Shown here piece by piece: positions 32,333-41,097 of a stretch of 64,000 nucleotides of DNA. How positions within the stretch are numbered: the first letter of the stretch is position 1; every line of letters begins with the position of its first letter. The stretch is from RGIG8709 sp045575975 (lineage in GTDB: Bacteria > Bacillota > Clostridia > Monoglobales > Monoglobaceae): the NCBI GenBank assembly GCA_045575975.1, contig JAZNFO010000067.1:1-64000 (forward strand). The letters run 5' to 3'. The notes under the pieces were generated by a model. The model saw only the letters and a list, made by a program, of their open reading frames with translations, was not told the origin of the DNA and did not search any database. The position numbers and the translations under genes were made by a program.

Positions 32333-33756
32333 ATTTTTATTTTCTCAATGTATTTTTTAATTTCATCAAGGCATAAAAGATACTCTTCTTTTCCCATTCC
32401 AAAGGGATCGGATATGTCCGCTGTTTCTCCCGCATATTCTGCAAGAGTGTAAACATTGGGAAGATTTGCAAGCATCTTTTTGTGGGATGCGGTCATAGTG
32501 AGAATAAGGTCTGCATCTTTTGCCATATCAAGAGTAATTTGTCTTGACCTGTGGGAAGAAATATCGATTTTCATTTGGCTTGCCGCATAAATTGCATTGT
32601 CTGATGCCCTCAGGCCATCCTCTGTCATAAGCCCTGCAGAGGATACGAAAACTCCCTTGTGAACCAAAGCAAAAATACCTTCTGCCATAGGACTTCTGCA
32701 GGTGTTTCCCGTGCAGACAAAAAGAACACTCTTTAAATTGTCAAGGTCTAAAATGTTGTCCGCCGCTGCCTTGTAAAGTCTGTTTCTCACAGCATACCAA
32801 AGTCCGTTTTCAGGGATTTCGGGAGCAAAAACAAGGTCTGCACCTGTGTTTTCTGTTTCCCGAAGAGCAGTGAAAAGTCTGTTTGCCGCATCCTGAGGTG
32901 AATTTTTGTTTCCAAGGGAAATAAATTTCACGGCAGAGGGGAACAGATATTTAAACTCGTCAAAGCCTAAAACCGCAACCTTTTTCTTCTGGTTTGCCAA
33001 TTTTCCCAAAAAGGAAACTGTTTTTTCTATGCTTCCTTTTATTATATATACTCTGCCAGACGGGGCATAATGTCTGTATTTCATACCGGGAGCCTTTGGT
33101 GCTTCACCGTCTTTTAAAACCTTTTTGCCCACAACGGTGCCGATTTCGGCTTCAATTTCTTCCTGAGTTATGCCTCCCGGTCTTAAAATGGCGGGAGTCT
33201 CACCGGTCATATCAATAACCGTTGATTCAATGCCGACTCTAGACGGTTCGCCCTCAATAATGCCCCCTGCTCTGCCCCACATATCCCTTTTCACAGCTTC
33301 AAGGTTAGTGGGACTTGGTTTACCCGAAATATTGGCACTCGGTGCTGCAACAGGAACTTTTGCAAGATGCAGAAACTCTCTTGCTGCAGGTGTTTCGGGC
33401 ATTCTTATTCCAACAGTATCAAGACCTGCCGTTGCAACGGGGGAAATAAGGTCGCTTTTTTTAAGTATAATGGTGAGAGGCCCTGGCCAGAATTTATCCA
33501 TAAGGATTTCTGCCTTTTTTGGAACTTCTCTTGCTATTTTATAAACTAATTCCCTGTCTGCTATATGGACTATAAGAGGATTGTCGGAGGGTCTGCCTTT
33601 TGCCTCAAAGATTTTTTTAATTGCTGTTTCGTTTGTGGCGTCTGCTCCAAGTCCGTAAACGGTCTCGGTGGGAAAAACAACGGTTTCACCGCGTTTTATA
33701 AGCTCTGCCCCGGCCTTGAGTCCCTCGTTATCCGCTTTTAAAAGCTTAGTTTCCAT
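32329..33756 (-). CDS. Fusion: L-threonylcarbamoyladenylate synthase (TsaC/Sua5) + protein-arginine-phosphatase-like LMW phosphatase
   Basis: Residues about 1-330 are a full Sua5 protein: a YrdC domain with VVFPTETVYGLGADA (near 25), PLTIILKKSD and APSANISGKPSPT (near 140), then the Sua5 C-terminal domain. It makes threonylcarbamoyl-AMP for t6A. Residues about 335-475 form a complete low-molecular-weight phosphatase domain with the P-loop VCTGNTCRSPMAEG (near 345) and the catalytic aspartate in DISDPFG. Threonine in CTGNTCR is the feature associated with YwlE-type arginine phosphatases rather than tyrosine phosphatases. In Bacillus subtilis the two activities are separate nearby genes (ywlC, ywlE). 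It overlaps rimI by 4 bases. Confidence 0.9.
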   Translation of the reverse strand: METKLLKADNEGLKAGAELIKRGETVVFPTETVYGLGADATNETAIKKIFEAKGRPSDNPLIVHIADRELVYKIAREVPKKAEILMDKFWPGPLTIILKKSDLISPVATAGLDTVGIRMPETPAAREFLHLAKVPVAAPSANISGKPSPTNLEAVKRDMWGRAGGIIEGEPSRVGIESTVIDMTGETPAILRPGGITQEEIEAEIGTVVGKKVLKDGEAPKAPGMKYRHYAPSGRVYIIKGSIEKTVSFLGKLANQKKKVAVLGFDEFKYLFPSAVKFISLGNKNSPQDAANRLFTALRETENTGADLVFAPEIPENGLWYAVRNRLYKAAADNILDLDNLKSVLFVCTGNTCRSPMAEGIFALVHKGVFVSSAGLMTEDGLRASDNAIYAASQMKIDISSHRSRQITLDMAKDADLILTMTASHKKMLANLPNVYTLAEYAGETADISDPFGMGKEEYLLCLDEIKKYIEKIKI

Positions 33757-33763
33757 TTTTATC

Positions 33764-34837
33764 CTACTCGCTTTGCATTTTTAGTTTTTCGCTTTGGTCG
33801 GTGGTGATAAGTGCATCAATTATTTCGTCTAAATCACCGTTCATAATAGCCTCAAGCTTGTAAAGTGTAAGACCGATTCTGTGGTCTGTAACTCTTCCCT
33901 GAGGGAAGTTGTATGTTCTTATTCTTTCGCTTCTGTCACCTGTTCCAACCTGACTCTTTCTGTCTGCGGCAATTGCATCCTGTTGTTTCTGAAGCTCTGC
34001 CTCATAAAGTCTGGAACGAAGAACCTTCATAGCTTTGTCTTTGTTTTTGTGCTGTGAGCGTTCATCCTGACATTCAACAATAACACCTGTTGGAATATGG
34101 GTGATACGGATTGCGGATTCAGTTTTGTTAATGTGCTGACCGCCTGCACCGCTGGCACGGAAGGTGTCAATCTGCAGGTCTGCAGGATTTATGTCAAAGT
34201 CAACCTCTTCTGCTTCGGGAAGAACTGCAACAGTAACAGTGGAGGTGTGAATTCTGCCCCCTGATTCTGTTTCGGGAACTCTCTGCACTCTGTGAACACC
34301 GCTTTCAAACTTAAGTCTGCTGTATGCACCTGTTCCCGAGATAACAAAGGAAACTTCCTTGATGCCGCCAATACCGATTTCGCTGAGGTTTAATATTTCG
34401 GTTTTATAACCCATTCTTTCTGCATACATAGTATACATTCTGTAAAGGTCACCTGCGAAAAGTGCTGCCTCGTCGCCTCCTGCACCGCCTCTGATTTCAA
34501 CAATAACATTCTTATCATCATTAGGGTCTTTGGGGAGAAGAAGGATTTTCAATTCTTCCGAAATTCTTTCGATGTTTTCTTTTGCATCCTTGATTTCGTC
34601 CTGAAGCATATCTTTAAAATCCTTTTCTGTGTCAGGATCGTCAAGCATAGCTTTTGCATCGTCAAGGGTGTTCTGGTGAGTTTTATATTCTCTGTATTTT
34701 TCAACAATAGGAGTCATATCAGAATGCTCCTTGCAAAGTTTCCTGAAAAGGTCCTGGTCAGCGATAACCTCAGGGTCGCTGATTTTCTGTGCCAGGTCCT
34801 CATATTGCTGTTCTATAAAGGATAATTTTTCAAACAT
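33764..34837 (-). CDS. prfA: Peptide chain release factor 1
   Basis: RF1 ends translation at UAA and UAG. The 357-residue protein has the GGQ loop in RASGAGGQHINKTESAIRITH (near residue 225), the PAT-type codon-recognition region, and a VEIRGGAGGDEAALFA segment (near 108). prmC (the GGQ methylase), usual partner in Firmicutes, is absent between prfA and the TsaC gene. It lies directly downstream of prfB, so both class I release factors share one transcription unit behind secA. Confidence 0.96.
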   Translation of the reverse strand: MFEKLSFIEQQYEDLAQKISDPEVIADQDLFRKLCKEHSDMTPIVEKYREYKTHQNTLDDAKAMLDDPDTEKDFKDMLQDEIKDAKENIERISEELKILLLPKDPNDDKNVIVEIRGGAGGDEAALFAGDLYRMYTMYAERMGYKTEILNLSEIGIGGIKEVSFVISGTGAYSRLKFESGVHRVQRVPETESGGRIHTSTVTVAVLPEAEEVDFDINPADLQIDTFRASGAGGQHINKTESAIRITHIPTGVIVECQDERSQHKNKDKAMKVLRSRLYEAELQKQQDAIAADRKSQVGTGDRSERIRTYNFPQGRVTDHRIGLTLYKLEAIMNGDLDEIIDALITTDQSEKLKMQSE

Positions 34838-34853
34838 TTTCGTCTATTCCTTT

Positions 34854-35973
34854 CTATTTCTCAAGCTCGCCTCGTGAAAGAGCAGTGAGATATGCGTTTA
34901 TAAATCCGTCAAGGTCTCCGTCCATAACAGAGCCTGTGTTTCCTGTTTCAAAATTTGTTCTGTGGTCTTTCACCATACTGTATGGGTGGAAAACATAAGA
35001 CCTTATCTGGCTTCCCCAGCCGTTGTCAAGCTGAACTCCTTTTAAGTCCTCAATTTTCTCCTTTTGTTCCCTTTCTGCGATTTCAACAAGCTTTGATTTC
35101 AGCATTTTAAGAGCCGTTGCACGGTTTTTGTGCTGTGAACGCTCGTTCTGGCAGGTAACAACAAGACCTGTTGGAAGATGTGTAATTCGGATAGCGGACT
35201 CTGTCTTGTTGATGTGCTGTCCCCCTGCACCGCTTGCACGGTAGGTGTCGATTTTAAGGTCCTCGGGACTTATATCGATTTCTATTTCGTCATCAATTTC
35301 AGGCATAACCTCAAGGGATGCAAAGGAGGTGTGTCTCCTTCCCGATGCATCAAAGGGTGAAATACGAACAAGGCGGTGAACACCCTTTTCGCATTTTGCA
35401 TAGCCGTAGGCATTAAGCCCGTCTATCTGGAAGGTAACGCTTTTTATTCCTGCCTCTTCACCGTCTAGGTAGTCAAGAGTTTCGGTTTTAAAGCCTCGTC
35501 TTTCTGCCCACCTTGTGTACATTCTGTAAAGCATCTCGCACCAGTCCTGAGCCTCTGTTCCTCCAGCTCCTGCGTGGAGAGTCAGGATAGCATTGTTTTT
35601 GTCATATTTTCCTGAAAGAAGAGTTTCAAGCTCCATATTGTGAAGATTTTCTTCCAGGGCTTTAACGCCCTCCTTGATTTCAGGAAGAACAGATGCATCG
35701 TTTTCCTCAATGCCAAGAAGAACTAATGTTAAAAGGTCTTCGTGGGAGGAGCGGAGCATATCAAAGCGTTCAAGCTTATTTTTAAGTCCCTTAATGGTTT
35801 GCAGAACCTTTCCTGCAGATTCCATATCGCTGTAGAAATCGGGATTCTCTGTCTTTTTTTCAAGAGTTGCGATTTCTTCCTTTGTCTTTTCTAAGTTAAA
35901 GTGAATCACTCAAATCCACAATATTTTTTTCCATTCCTTCAAGCAAAAGCTTGTATTCATCAAACTCTAACAT
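34854..35973 (-). CDS. prfB: Peptide chain release factor 2, programmed +1 frameshift with UAA
   Basis: RF2 reads UAA and UGA. The gene has two parts: ATG 35973 to CTT ending at 35899 (25 codons, MLEFDEYKLLLEGM... ending SDSL), then an in-frame TAA at 35898-35896. Reading resumes in the +1 frame from 35897 (AAC TTA GAA AAG) to 34854, skipping base 35898, giving 372 residues. The joined protein aligns with normal RF2 across the junction (SL followed by NLEKTKEEI). GGQ is in ASGAGGQHINKTES. The usual site is CUU UGA C; here it is CUU UAA C, and the Shine-Dalgarno-like stimulator (GAGUGAU) is weak. An internal GTG at 35909 could give a shorter protein. Confidence 0.88.
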
Positions 35974-36015
35974 CTATGTCTCAACTCCTTCGTTGCCTTT
36001 TGGCAACTCGTATAT

Positions 36016-38769
36016 TTAGTTTTCCTTACCCAGACAGCAATGTTTGTATTTTTTACCGCTTCCGCAGGGACAAGGATCATTTCTGCCAACCTTGTTTTCG
36101 TTAACAACGGGTTTTTTCTTCAAGGTTCCGTCGCCTCCAAGGTTTTCTGCGGTGGGCTTTGCAACCTGAGTTCTTTGTATCTGTGACTGAGGAACAACAT
36201 GGAAAAGACTTCTCACGGTTTCCTCTTTAATGTTATCGGTCATTTCCTCAAACATATCCATTGCCTCAAACTTGTATTCAACAACAGGATCCTTCTGGGC
36301 ATAAGCACGAAGACCTATTCCCTGACGAAGCTGTTCCATAGAGTCAATGTGGTCCATCCATTTTGCATCAACAACACGAAGAAGAATAACTCTTTCAACC
36401 TCTCTTATGTCATCGCCGAAAAGCTCTTCCTTTTCTTTGTACTGACGGAGTGCGATTTCATATATATCCTCTGTCAGGCTTTCGTGAGTCATATGGTCAA
36501 TATCGTGTTCTGTAAATTCAAAATCACCCTTTTCAAAAGGCAGAAAGTGATTTTCAAGCACTTCGCGAAGGTTCTCTAAATCCCATTCCTCGGGGTGTCT
36601 GTCCATCGGGCAGAATTTGGGAAGAATATTTTGGATGCTTGATTTAATCATATTCTTAATAGTTGTCTCAAGACTCATTCCGTCAAGAACCTGATTTCGC
36701 TGACCGTAAATAATTTCTCTCTGCTGATTGTTAACATCGTCATAATTTAAAACATGCTTTCTTATGTCAAAGTTTCTGCCCTCAACTCTTGCCTGTGCAG
36801 TTTCTATGGTGCCTGATATAAGCTTTGATTCTAACGCATCACTTTCGTCAAAGCCAACCATTTCCATAACACGGTTAATTTTGTCTGCGGCAAAAAGTCT
36901 CATAAGGTCATCTTCAAGAGAGAGGAAAAATCTTGATTTTCCCGCATCTCCCTGACGGCCGCTTCGACCTCTCAGCTGATTATCAATTCGTCTTGATTCG
37001 TGTCTTTCTGTGCCTATTATATAAAGCCCGCCTGCATCAAGAACTTTTCTTTGCATAGGTTCTATTTCTGCCTTGAATTTTTCGTAAAGCTCTTTAAAGG
37101 TAGCTCTTGCGCCTAAAATTTCTTCATCGTCGGTTTCTGCAAAGCCTGTTGCCTGAACTATAAGCTCGGGAGATATGCCCTGCTTTTCCATTTCGCATTT
37201 TGCAAGAAATTCTGCATTACCCCCAAGAACAATATCTGTTCCACGGCCTGCCATATTGGTTGCAATGGTAACTGCACCGAATTTACCTGCCTGAGCAACG
37301 ATTTCAGCTTCCTTTTCGTGCATCTTGGCATTTAACACATTGTGCCTGATGCCCCGTCTTTTCAGCATACCGCTTAAAATTTCACTCTTTTCGATTGAAA
37401 CTGTGCCGATTAAAACAGGCTGACCTTTTTCGTGACACTTTTCAACCTCAGAAATAACTGCCTCGAATTTTGCCCTTTCGGTTTTGTAGATAAGGTCGGG
37501 CAAATCTTCACGAAGGAGGGTCTTGTTTGTGGGAATAACAATAACATCAAGCTTATAAATTTCCTGAAATTCGTCTTCTTCTGTCTGGGCAGTGCCTGTC
37601 ATACCTGAAAGCTTTTCGTATAGTCTGAAATAATTCTGGAAGGTAATGGTTGCAAGAGTCTTGCTCTCGTTTTCAACCTTAACCTTTTCTTTTGCTTCAA
37701 TTGCCTGGTGAAGACCGTCGCTGTACCGTCTGCCGAACATAAGTCTGCCTGTAAATTCATCAACGATTATAACCTGACCGTCTTTAACAACATAGTCAAT
37801 GTCTCTTTTCATAAGGCCGTGAGCCTTAATTGCCTGGTTTATGTGATGAGAAATTGTCATATTGGCAGGGTCTGTAAGATTTTCAAGACCAAAGGATGCT
37901 TCTGCCTTTTTAACACCCTGAGGTGTCAGGGTAACATTTCTTGCCTTTTCGTCAACAACATAGTCAACATCAGCATACACATCTTCGTCTTCTTCTTTTG
38001 AGTTGGTTTCAACCACCTTTTTGAATTTCAGAGTTTTTGCAAAAATGTCAGCCTTTTCGTAAAGGGCGGTTGATTTGTCGCCTATGCCAGAAATGATAAG
38101 AGGTGTTCTTGCCTCGTCGATTAAAATGCTGTCAACCTCGTCCACAATGGCAAAGTTATGACCTCTTTGAACCTTAAGCTCCTTGTAGATAACCATATTG
38201 TCACGAAGGTAGTCAAATCCCATTTCGTTGTTTGTTCCGTAAGTTATATCCTTTTTGTAAGCCTCTCGTCTTGCATCGTTATCCAGCTCGTGAACAATAA
38301 GACCAACGGAAAGTCCAAGGAAGTTGTAAAGCTTGCCCATCCACTCAGAGTCCCTCTTTGCGAGATAGTCATTAACCGTAACGATGTGAACTCCGTTTCC
38401 TGTCAGGGCGTTAAGATATGCAGGAAGAGTGGCAACAAGGGTTTTACCCTCACCTGTTTTCATTTCGGAAATTCTGCCCTGGTGAAGAACAATTCCGCCG
38501 ATAATCTGAACGGGGAAATGCTTCATTCCGAGAACACGCCACGCAGCCTCACGGCAAACGGCAAATGCCTCGGGCAATAAATCGTCAGTTGTTTCTCCGT
38601 TTTTCAGTCTTTCTTTAAATTCTTCTGTTTTTGCTTTCAGCTCTTGATCGGAAAGAGCCTCTATCAGAGGTTCAAGGGCAAGAACTTTTTCTGCAATAGG
38701 CTTTATGCGCTTTAATTCCCTGTCGCTGTAAGTGCCGATGAACTTTTCTACTATACTTTTTAAACTCAT
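36016..38769 (-). CDS. secA: Protein translocase subunit SecA
   Basis: SecA is the ATPase motor pushing preproteins through SecYEG. The 917-residue protein has DEAD motor 1 with MKTGEGKTLVATLPAYL (near residue 100) and VDEVDSILIDEARTPL (near 210), motor 2 with GRGTDIVLGG and RGRSGRQGD (near 650), and a C-terminal zinc motif CPCGSGKKYKHCC. The start is ATG 38769 (MSLKSIVEKFIG), 8 bases after GGAGG; longer in-frame extensions reach into A/T-rich leader. prfB follows after 42 bases, a widely conserved pairing. Confidence 0.97.
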   Translation of the reverse strand: MSLKSIVEKFIGTYSDRELKRIKPIAEKVLALEPLIEALSDQELKAKTEEFKERLKNGETTDDLLPEAFAVCREAAWRVLGMKHFPVQIIGGIVLHQGRISEMKTGEGKTLVATLPAYLNALTGNGVHIVTVNDYLAKRDSEWMGKLYNFLGLSVGLIVHELDNDARREAYKKDITYGTNNEMGFDYLRDNMVIYKELKVQRGHNFAIVDEVDSILIDEARTPLIISGIGDKSTALYEKADIFAKTLKFKKVVETNSKEEDEDVYADVDYVVDEKARNVTLTPQGVKKAEASFGLENLTDPANMTISHHINQAIKAHGLMKRDIDYVVKDGQVIIVDEFTGRLMFGRRYSDGLHQAIEAKEKVKVENESKTLATITFQNYFRLYEKLSGMTGTAQTEEDEFQEIYKLDVIVIPTNKTLLREDLPDLIYKTERAKFEAVISEVEKCHEKGQPVLIGTVSIEKSEILSGMLKRRGIRHNVLNAKMHEKEAEIVAQAGKFGAVTIATNMAGRGTDIVLGGNAEFLAKCEMEKQGISPELIVQATGFAETDDEEILGARATFKELYEKFKAEIEPMQRKVLDAGGLYIIGTERHESRRIDNQLRGRSGRQGDAGKSRFFLSLEDDLMRLFAADKINRVMEMVGFDESDALESKLISGTIETAQARVEGRNFDIRKHVLNYDDVNNQQREIIYGQRNQVLDGMSLETTIKNMIKSSIQNILPKFCPMDRHPEEWDLENLREVLENHFLPFEKGDFEFTEHDIDHMTHESLTEDIYEIALRQYKEKEELFGDDIREVERVILLRVVDAKWMDHIDSMEQLRQGIGLRAYAQKDPVVEYKFEAMDMFEEMTDNIKEETVRSLFHVVPQSQIQRTQVAKPTAENLGGDGTLKKKPVVNENKVGRNDPCPCGSGKKYKHCCLGKEN

Positions 38770-38942
38770 TATTTCAGGCCTCCGTATATATGAAAGTATA
38801 CAATAACTCCATTTTACTACATTAATAATATGCATTATATCACATAAATTATTTTCACACAAGAGGTTTGACACAAATTTGTTAAAATATACGGAATATT
38901 TTACATATGTTGGTAAATAATATTTTAAAAAAGGGGGTTTTT

Positions 38943-39206
38943 ATGATGATACCTTTAAACAGGACGGGCAGAGAGGGCTTTTTGAATATATTTTTGAAAC
39001 CTAAAAAAGAGAAAAAAAGTGAAAATTTATACTTAAATCAGCTGAAAAAACAGCTTAAAGATTCAAAGGAAAACTTAGAATGTGCCATAGATAATTTCAA
39101 TAATGTAACTGATCCAAAGCTTGTGGATATTTATATTTATAAAATAAGAGCGGAGGAGGCACGGTTTGAACATATATTGGGGGAGATAAAAGAACTGGAT
39201 CCGTAG
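38943..39206 (+). CDS. DUF2508 family protein (YaaL-like)
   Basis: This 87-residue helical protein has a basic N-terminal part (KPKKEKKSENLYL) and a C-terminal helix VDIYIYKIRAEEARFEHILGEIKELDP matching the DUF2508/YaaL family. The function is unknown; in many Firmicutes it sits between recR and bofA, neither of which is here. ATG 38943 follows a GGGGG run; ATG 38946 is an equal alternative. Its stop TAG forms the edge of repeat element B copy 2. Confidence 0.82.
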   Translation: MMIPLNRTGREGFLNIFLKPKKEKKSENLYLNQLKKQLKDSKENLECAIDNFNNVTDPKLVDIYIYKIRAEEARFEHILGEIKELDP

Positions 39207-39448
39207 GGCAGGTTAAAATAGTCCCGAACGCACAAACTTCGCCACTCGGTGTACTCGTCAGAGCAAAGTCCGCTTAGCTTCAACTTTTTTGCAAAAAGTT
39301 GTTCGCGTGCTACCTTGCCCTTCCTCTTCACAAAAAACTTACTGAGTTTTTTGTGATATTATCTGGGTATTCTCAGGATGTCATATATTTCCTTCGGGTA
39401 ACCCCTGCGGGCTCAGTTTGTGTGTTCTGAATCAATTTTAACCAGCCC
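39206..39448. repeat. Inverted-repeat element, family B (copy 2, MITE-like, 243 bp)
   Basis: The terminal arms GGGCAGGTTAAAAT (39206-39219) and ATTTTAACCAGCCC (39435-39448) are inverted repeats matching at 13 of 14 positions. The right part, read on the minus strand, matches the left half of copy 1 at 3755-3851 (AAAATTGATTCAGA and ACCCGAAGG blocks). The middle carries an AACTTTTTGCAAAAAGTT palindrome. No coding capacity is apparent. Confidence 0.75.
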
Positions 39449-39461
39449 TCCAATAGTGTAC

Positions 39462-39614
39462 CTACAGGTCTTTCATGATTTCTTCTGTCAAGGATAAAAT
39501 ATCCGAAAGCTCTTTTTTTACCCTTGCTCTTTCCACATCACAAAGATAAAAATATAAATTTAATTTTGCCGACATTCTGTAAAGAGTGTAAACTTTTTTC
39601 TTTAATTTATCCAT
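39462..39614 (-). CDS. Small basic protein (50 aa), unknown
   Basis: This short gene starts MDKLKKKVYTLYRMSAKLN and ends SLTEEIMKDL. Its ATG is 8 bases after AGGAGG, a strong ribosome binding site. Charged, amphipathic and predicted helical, with no recognised family. It is divergent from the ribbon-helix-helix gene at 39727, and the shared promoter region contains a 25-bp palindrome. The pair may form a regulated module, possibly toxin-antitoxin-like, but nothing in the sequence shows toxicity. Confidence 0.65.
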   Translation of the reverse strand: MDKLKKKVYTLYRMSAKLNLYFYLCDVERARVKKELSDILSLTEEIMKDL

Positions 39615-39635
39615 TTTTTATCCTCCTCTAAAAAT

Positions 39636-39660
39636 TTATGCACTAATTATTAGTGCATAA
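39636..39660. promoter_or_regulatory. 25-bp near-perfect palindromic operator
   Basis: Twelve-base arms TTATGCACTAAT and ATTAGTGCATAA flank a single T. A further half-site GTTAGTGCA lies near 39700-39708, and a degraded copy (CTAAGTGTAAA) near 39678. The palindrome lies between divergent starts and is the likely binding site of the ribbon-helix-helix protein encoded next to it. Confidence 0.75.
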
Positions 39661-39726
39661 TAAACATTTTAGCATAAACTAAGTGTAAAATCAATGTAAA
39701 GTTAGTGCAAAACGGGGGCGGAAGTT

Positions 39727-39921
39727 ATGAGTAAACAAAAACACCTTAGTATAAGATGCGACAGCGATATGCTTGATAAATTTTATTATGTTTCAAAGTA
39801 TAACGGAAGAAGCGGAAGCGGACAGATTTTATATTTAATCCGCAGTCTGGTTGAAGATTTTGAAAAGAAAAACGGAAAGATAACAGATGAAGATTTGGAA
39901 AGTCTTGTAAAAACTGATTGA
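39727..39921 (+). CDS. Ribbon-helix-helix (Arc/CopG-like) DNA-binding protein
   Basis: This 64-residue protein has the pattern HLSIRCDSDMLDKFYYVSKYNGRS (beta-strand then helix A) followed by SGQILYLIRSLVEDFEKK (helix B), typical of Arc/MetJ-type dimeric repressors. The C-terminal tail is acidic (ITDEDLESLVKTD). GGGGGCGGAAG precedes the ATG. It lies beside a 25-bp palindrome and a divergent 50-residue gene, so autoregulation is inferred. Confidence 0.8.
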   Translation: MSKQKHLSIRCDSDMLDKFYYVSKYNGRSGSGQILYLIRSLVEDFEKKNGKITDEDLESLVKTD

Positions 39922-39946
39922 CATTTTTTTATACTTGTGATAGCAT

Positions 39947-39978
39947 AAGCCAAGGGGCAAGAGCCTTTTGGCTTTTTA
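39947..39978 (+). terminator. Terminator after the ribbon-helix-helix gene
   Basis: The stem AAGCCAAGGGGC / GCCTTTTGGCTT (two G-T pairs) has a 4-base loop and is followed by TTT. Confidence 0.75.
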
Positions 39979-40001
39979 AGTTTTATTGTAAGGAGAGTAT
40001 T

Positions 40002-40841
40002 ATGAAAAAAACATCAGGTTCAATTTTGTCAACGGTTATCGGAACTTTAATAACGGCGGTGGGGATAAGCCTTTTTCTGTCTCCCAACAAAATAGTCGGC
40101 GGAGGAGTTTCGGGTATTGCCATTATTTTATATAATTCGATAAATATTCCCATTGGCTTGTCTTTCGGGGTTATAAATCTGGTTTTGCTTATACTTGGTT
40201 TTAAGATTCTGGGAAAAGACTTTATATTAAAAACCATTCTGGGAGCAGGTCTTATCTCGGTTTTTTCCGAAGTATTTTCCTATTTCCCGCCTGCAACGGA
40301 TAATGTTGTTCTTGGCACAATTTTCGGGGGAGTTTTATACGGCTTTGGTATCGGTCTTGCTCTTGCGTCAGGCTCATCAACCGGGGGCGGTGATATAATC
40401 GGAAGATTAATTCAGCATAAATTCAAGTCTCTCCCTATCGGCAGAATTTTAATGCTTGTTGACGGAGTTATTATTTTAAGCTCACTTTTTGTTTTCAATG
40501 ATATAGATTTGGTGCTTTTCGGTGTTATCTCAATGTTTATTTCAAACTTTGTTATCGACAGGCTTATAAGCACTTTAAATGTTTCAAAAATGGCATTTGT
40601 TATAACGGATAAGGGGGAAGAGATTTCCAACAGAATAGTAACATCTTCTCCAAGAGGTGTAACCATGATAGATGCCAAAGGCGGATACACAAATAATGAT
40701 AAAAAGCTTCTCTTTTGTGCTATGAAGGATAAGGAAGCTCCCACCTTCCAGAAAAAAATTCTGGAAATTGATGAAAACGCCTTTGTTGTTTTTGCAGAAT
40801 CTCAACAGATTGTGGGCAACGGCTTCCATGTCTACCATTAA
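40002..40841 (+). CDS. YitT family membrane protein (DUF161/DUF2179)
   Basis: This 279-residue protein has five to six hydrophobic segments in the YitT_membrane region (residues 1-200, with GGGVSGIAIILYN near 31 and SGSSTGGGDIIGRLIQ near 125). A soluble C-terminal DUF2179 domain (VITDKGEEISNRI to the end) follows, a fold often linked to ligand sensing. The family's function is not established. The start is ATG 40002 with AAGGAGAG in front; an upstream frame running through the terminator hairpin is rejected. Confidence 0.92.
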   Translation: MKKTSGSILSTVIGTLITAVGISLFLSPNKIVGGGVSGIAIILYNSINIPIGLSFGVINLVLLILGFKILGKDFILKTILGAGLISVFSEVFSYFPPATDNVVLGTIFGGVLYGFGIGLALASGSSTGGGDIIGRLIQHKFKSLPIGRILMLVDGVIILSSLFVFNDIDLVLFGVISMFISNFVIDRLISTLNVSKMAFVITDKGEEISNRIVTSSPRGVTMIDAKGGYTNNDKKLLFCAMKDKEAPTFQKKILEIDENAFVVFAESQQIVGNGFHVYH

Positions 40842-40927
40842 TTCAGAAAAAAACTTGTTCTACCGCAAGCTGGAACTATATAAAAGGAACAGCGTAGGGG
40901 AGGGTCTCCGTGCTCTCCCGTTATATC

Positions 40928-40954
40928 GGCAGAGAAAATTCTCTGCTTTTTTTG
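40928..40954 (+). terminator. Terminator between yitT-like gene and noc
   Basis: GCAGAGA / TCTCTGC stem followed by seven T residues. Confidence 0.8.
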
Positions 40955-41047
40955 TGCTTTTTTGCAGTATAAACTTTTCTTTGGTCATCTCTTGTCATAT
41001 CCTGAAAAACCCCTCCGTCTTTTGTCAGATTTTGCATATGGAAAAAT

Positions 41048-41076
41048 TTGTAAATTTATTTTTCATATGGTATGAT
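41048..41076 (+). promoter_or_regulatory. Probable noc promoter
   Basis: TTGTAA (41048-41053) and TATGAT (41071-41076) have a 17-base spacer, followed by AAAGGAGG and the ATG. Confidence 0.6.
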
Positions 41077-41097
41077 GAGAAAAAAGGAGGAATAAAT

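Noticed and set aside
39919..39946. TTGACA...TAGCAT as promoter of the YitT gene
   Set aside because: The spacer is 16 bases and a terminator hairpin would start at the predicted +1, so productive transcription from it is doubtful.
40768..41097. Long N-terminal extension of noc and an upstream extension of the YitT gene
   Set aside because: Both run through intrinsic terminators and lack family similarity; the chosen starts have strong ribosome binding sites.
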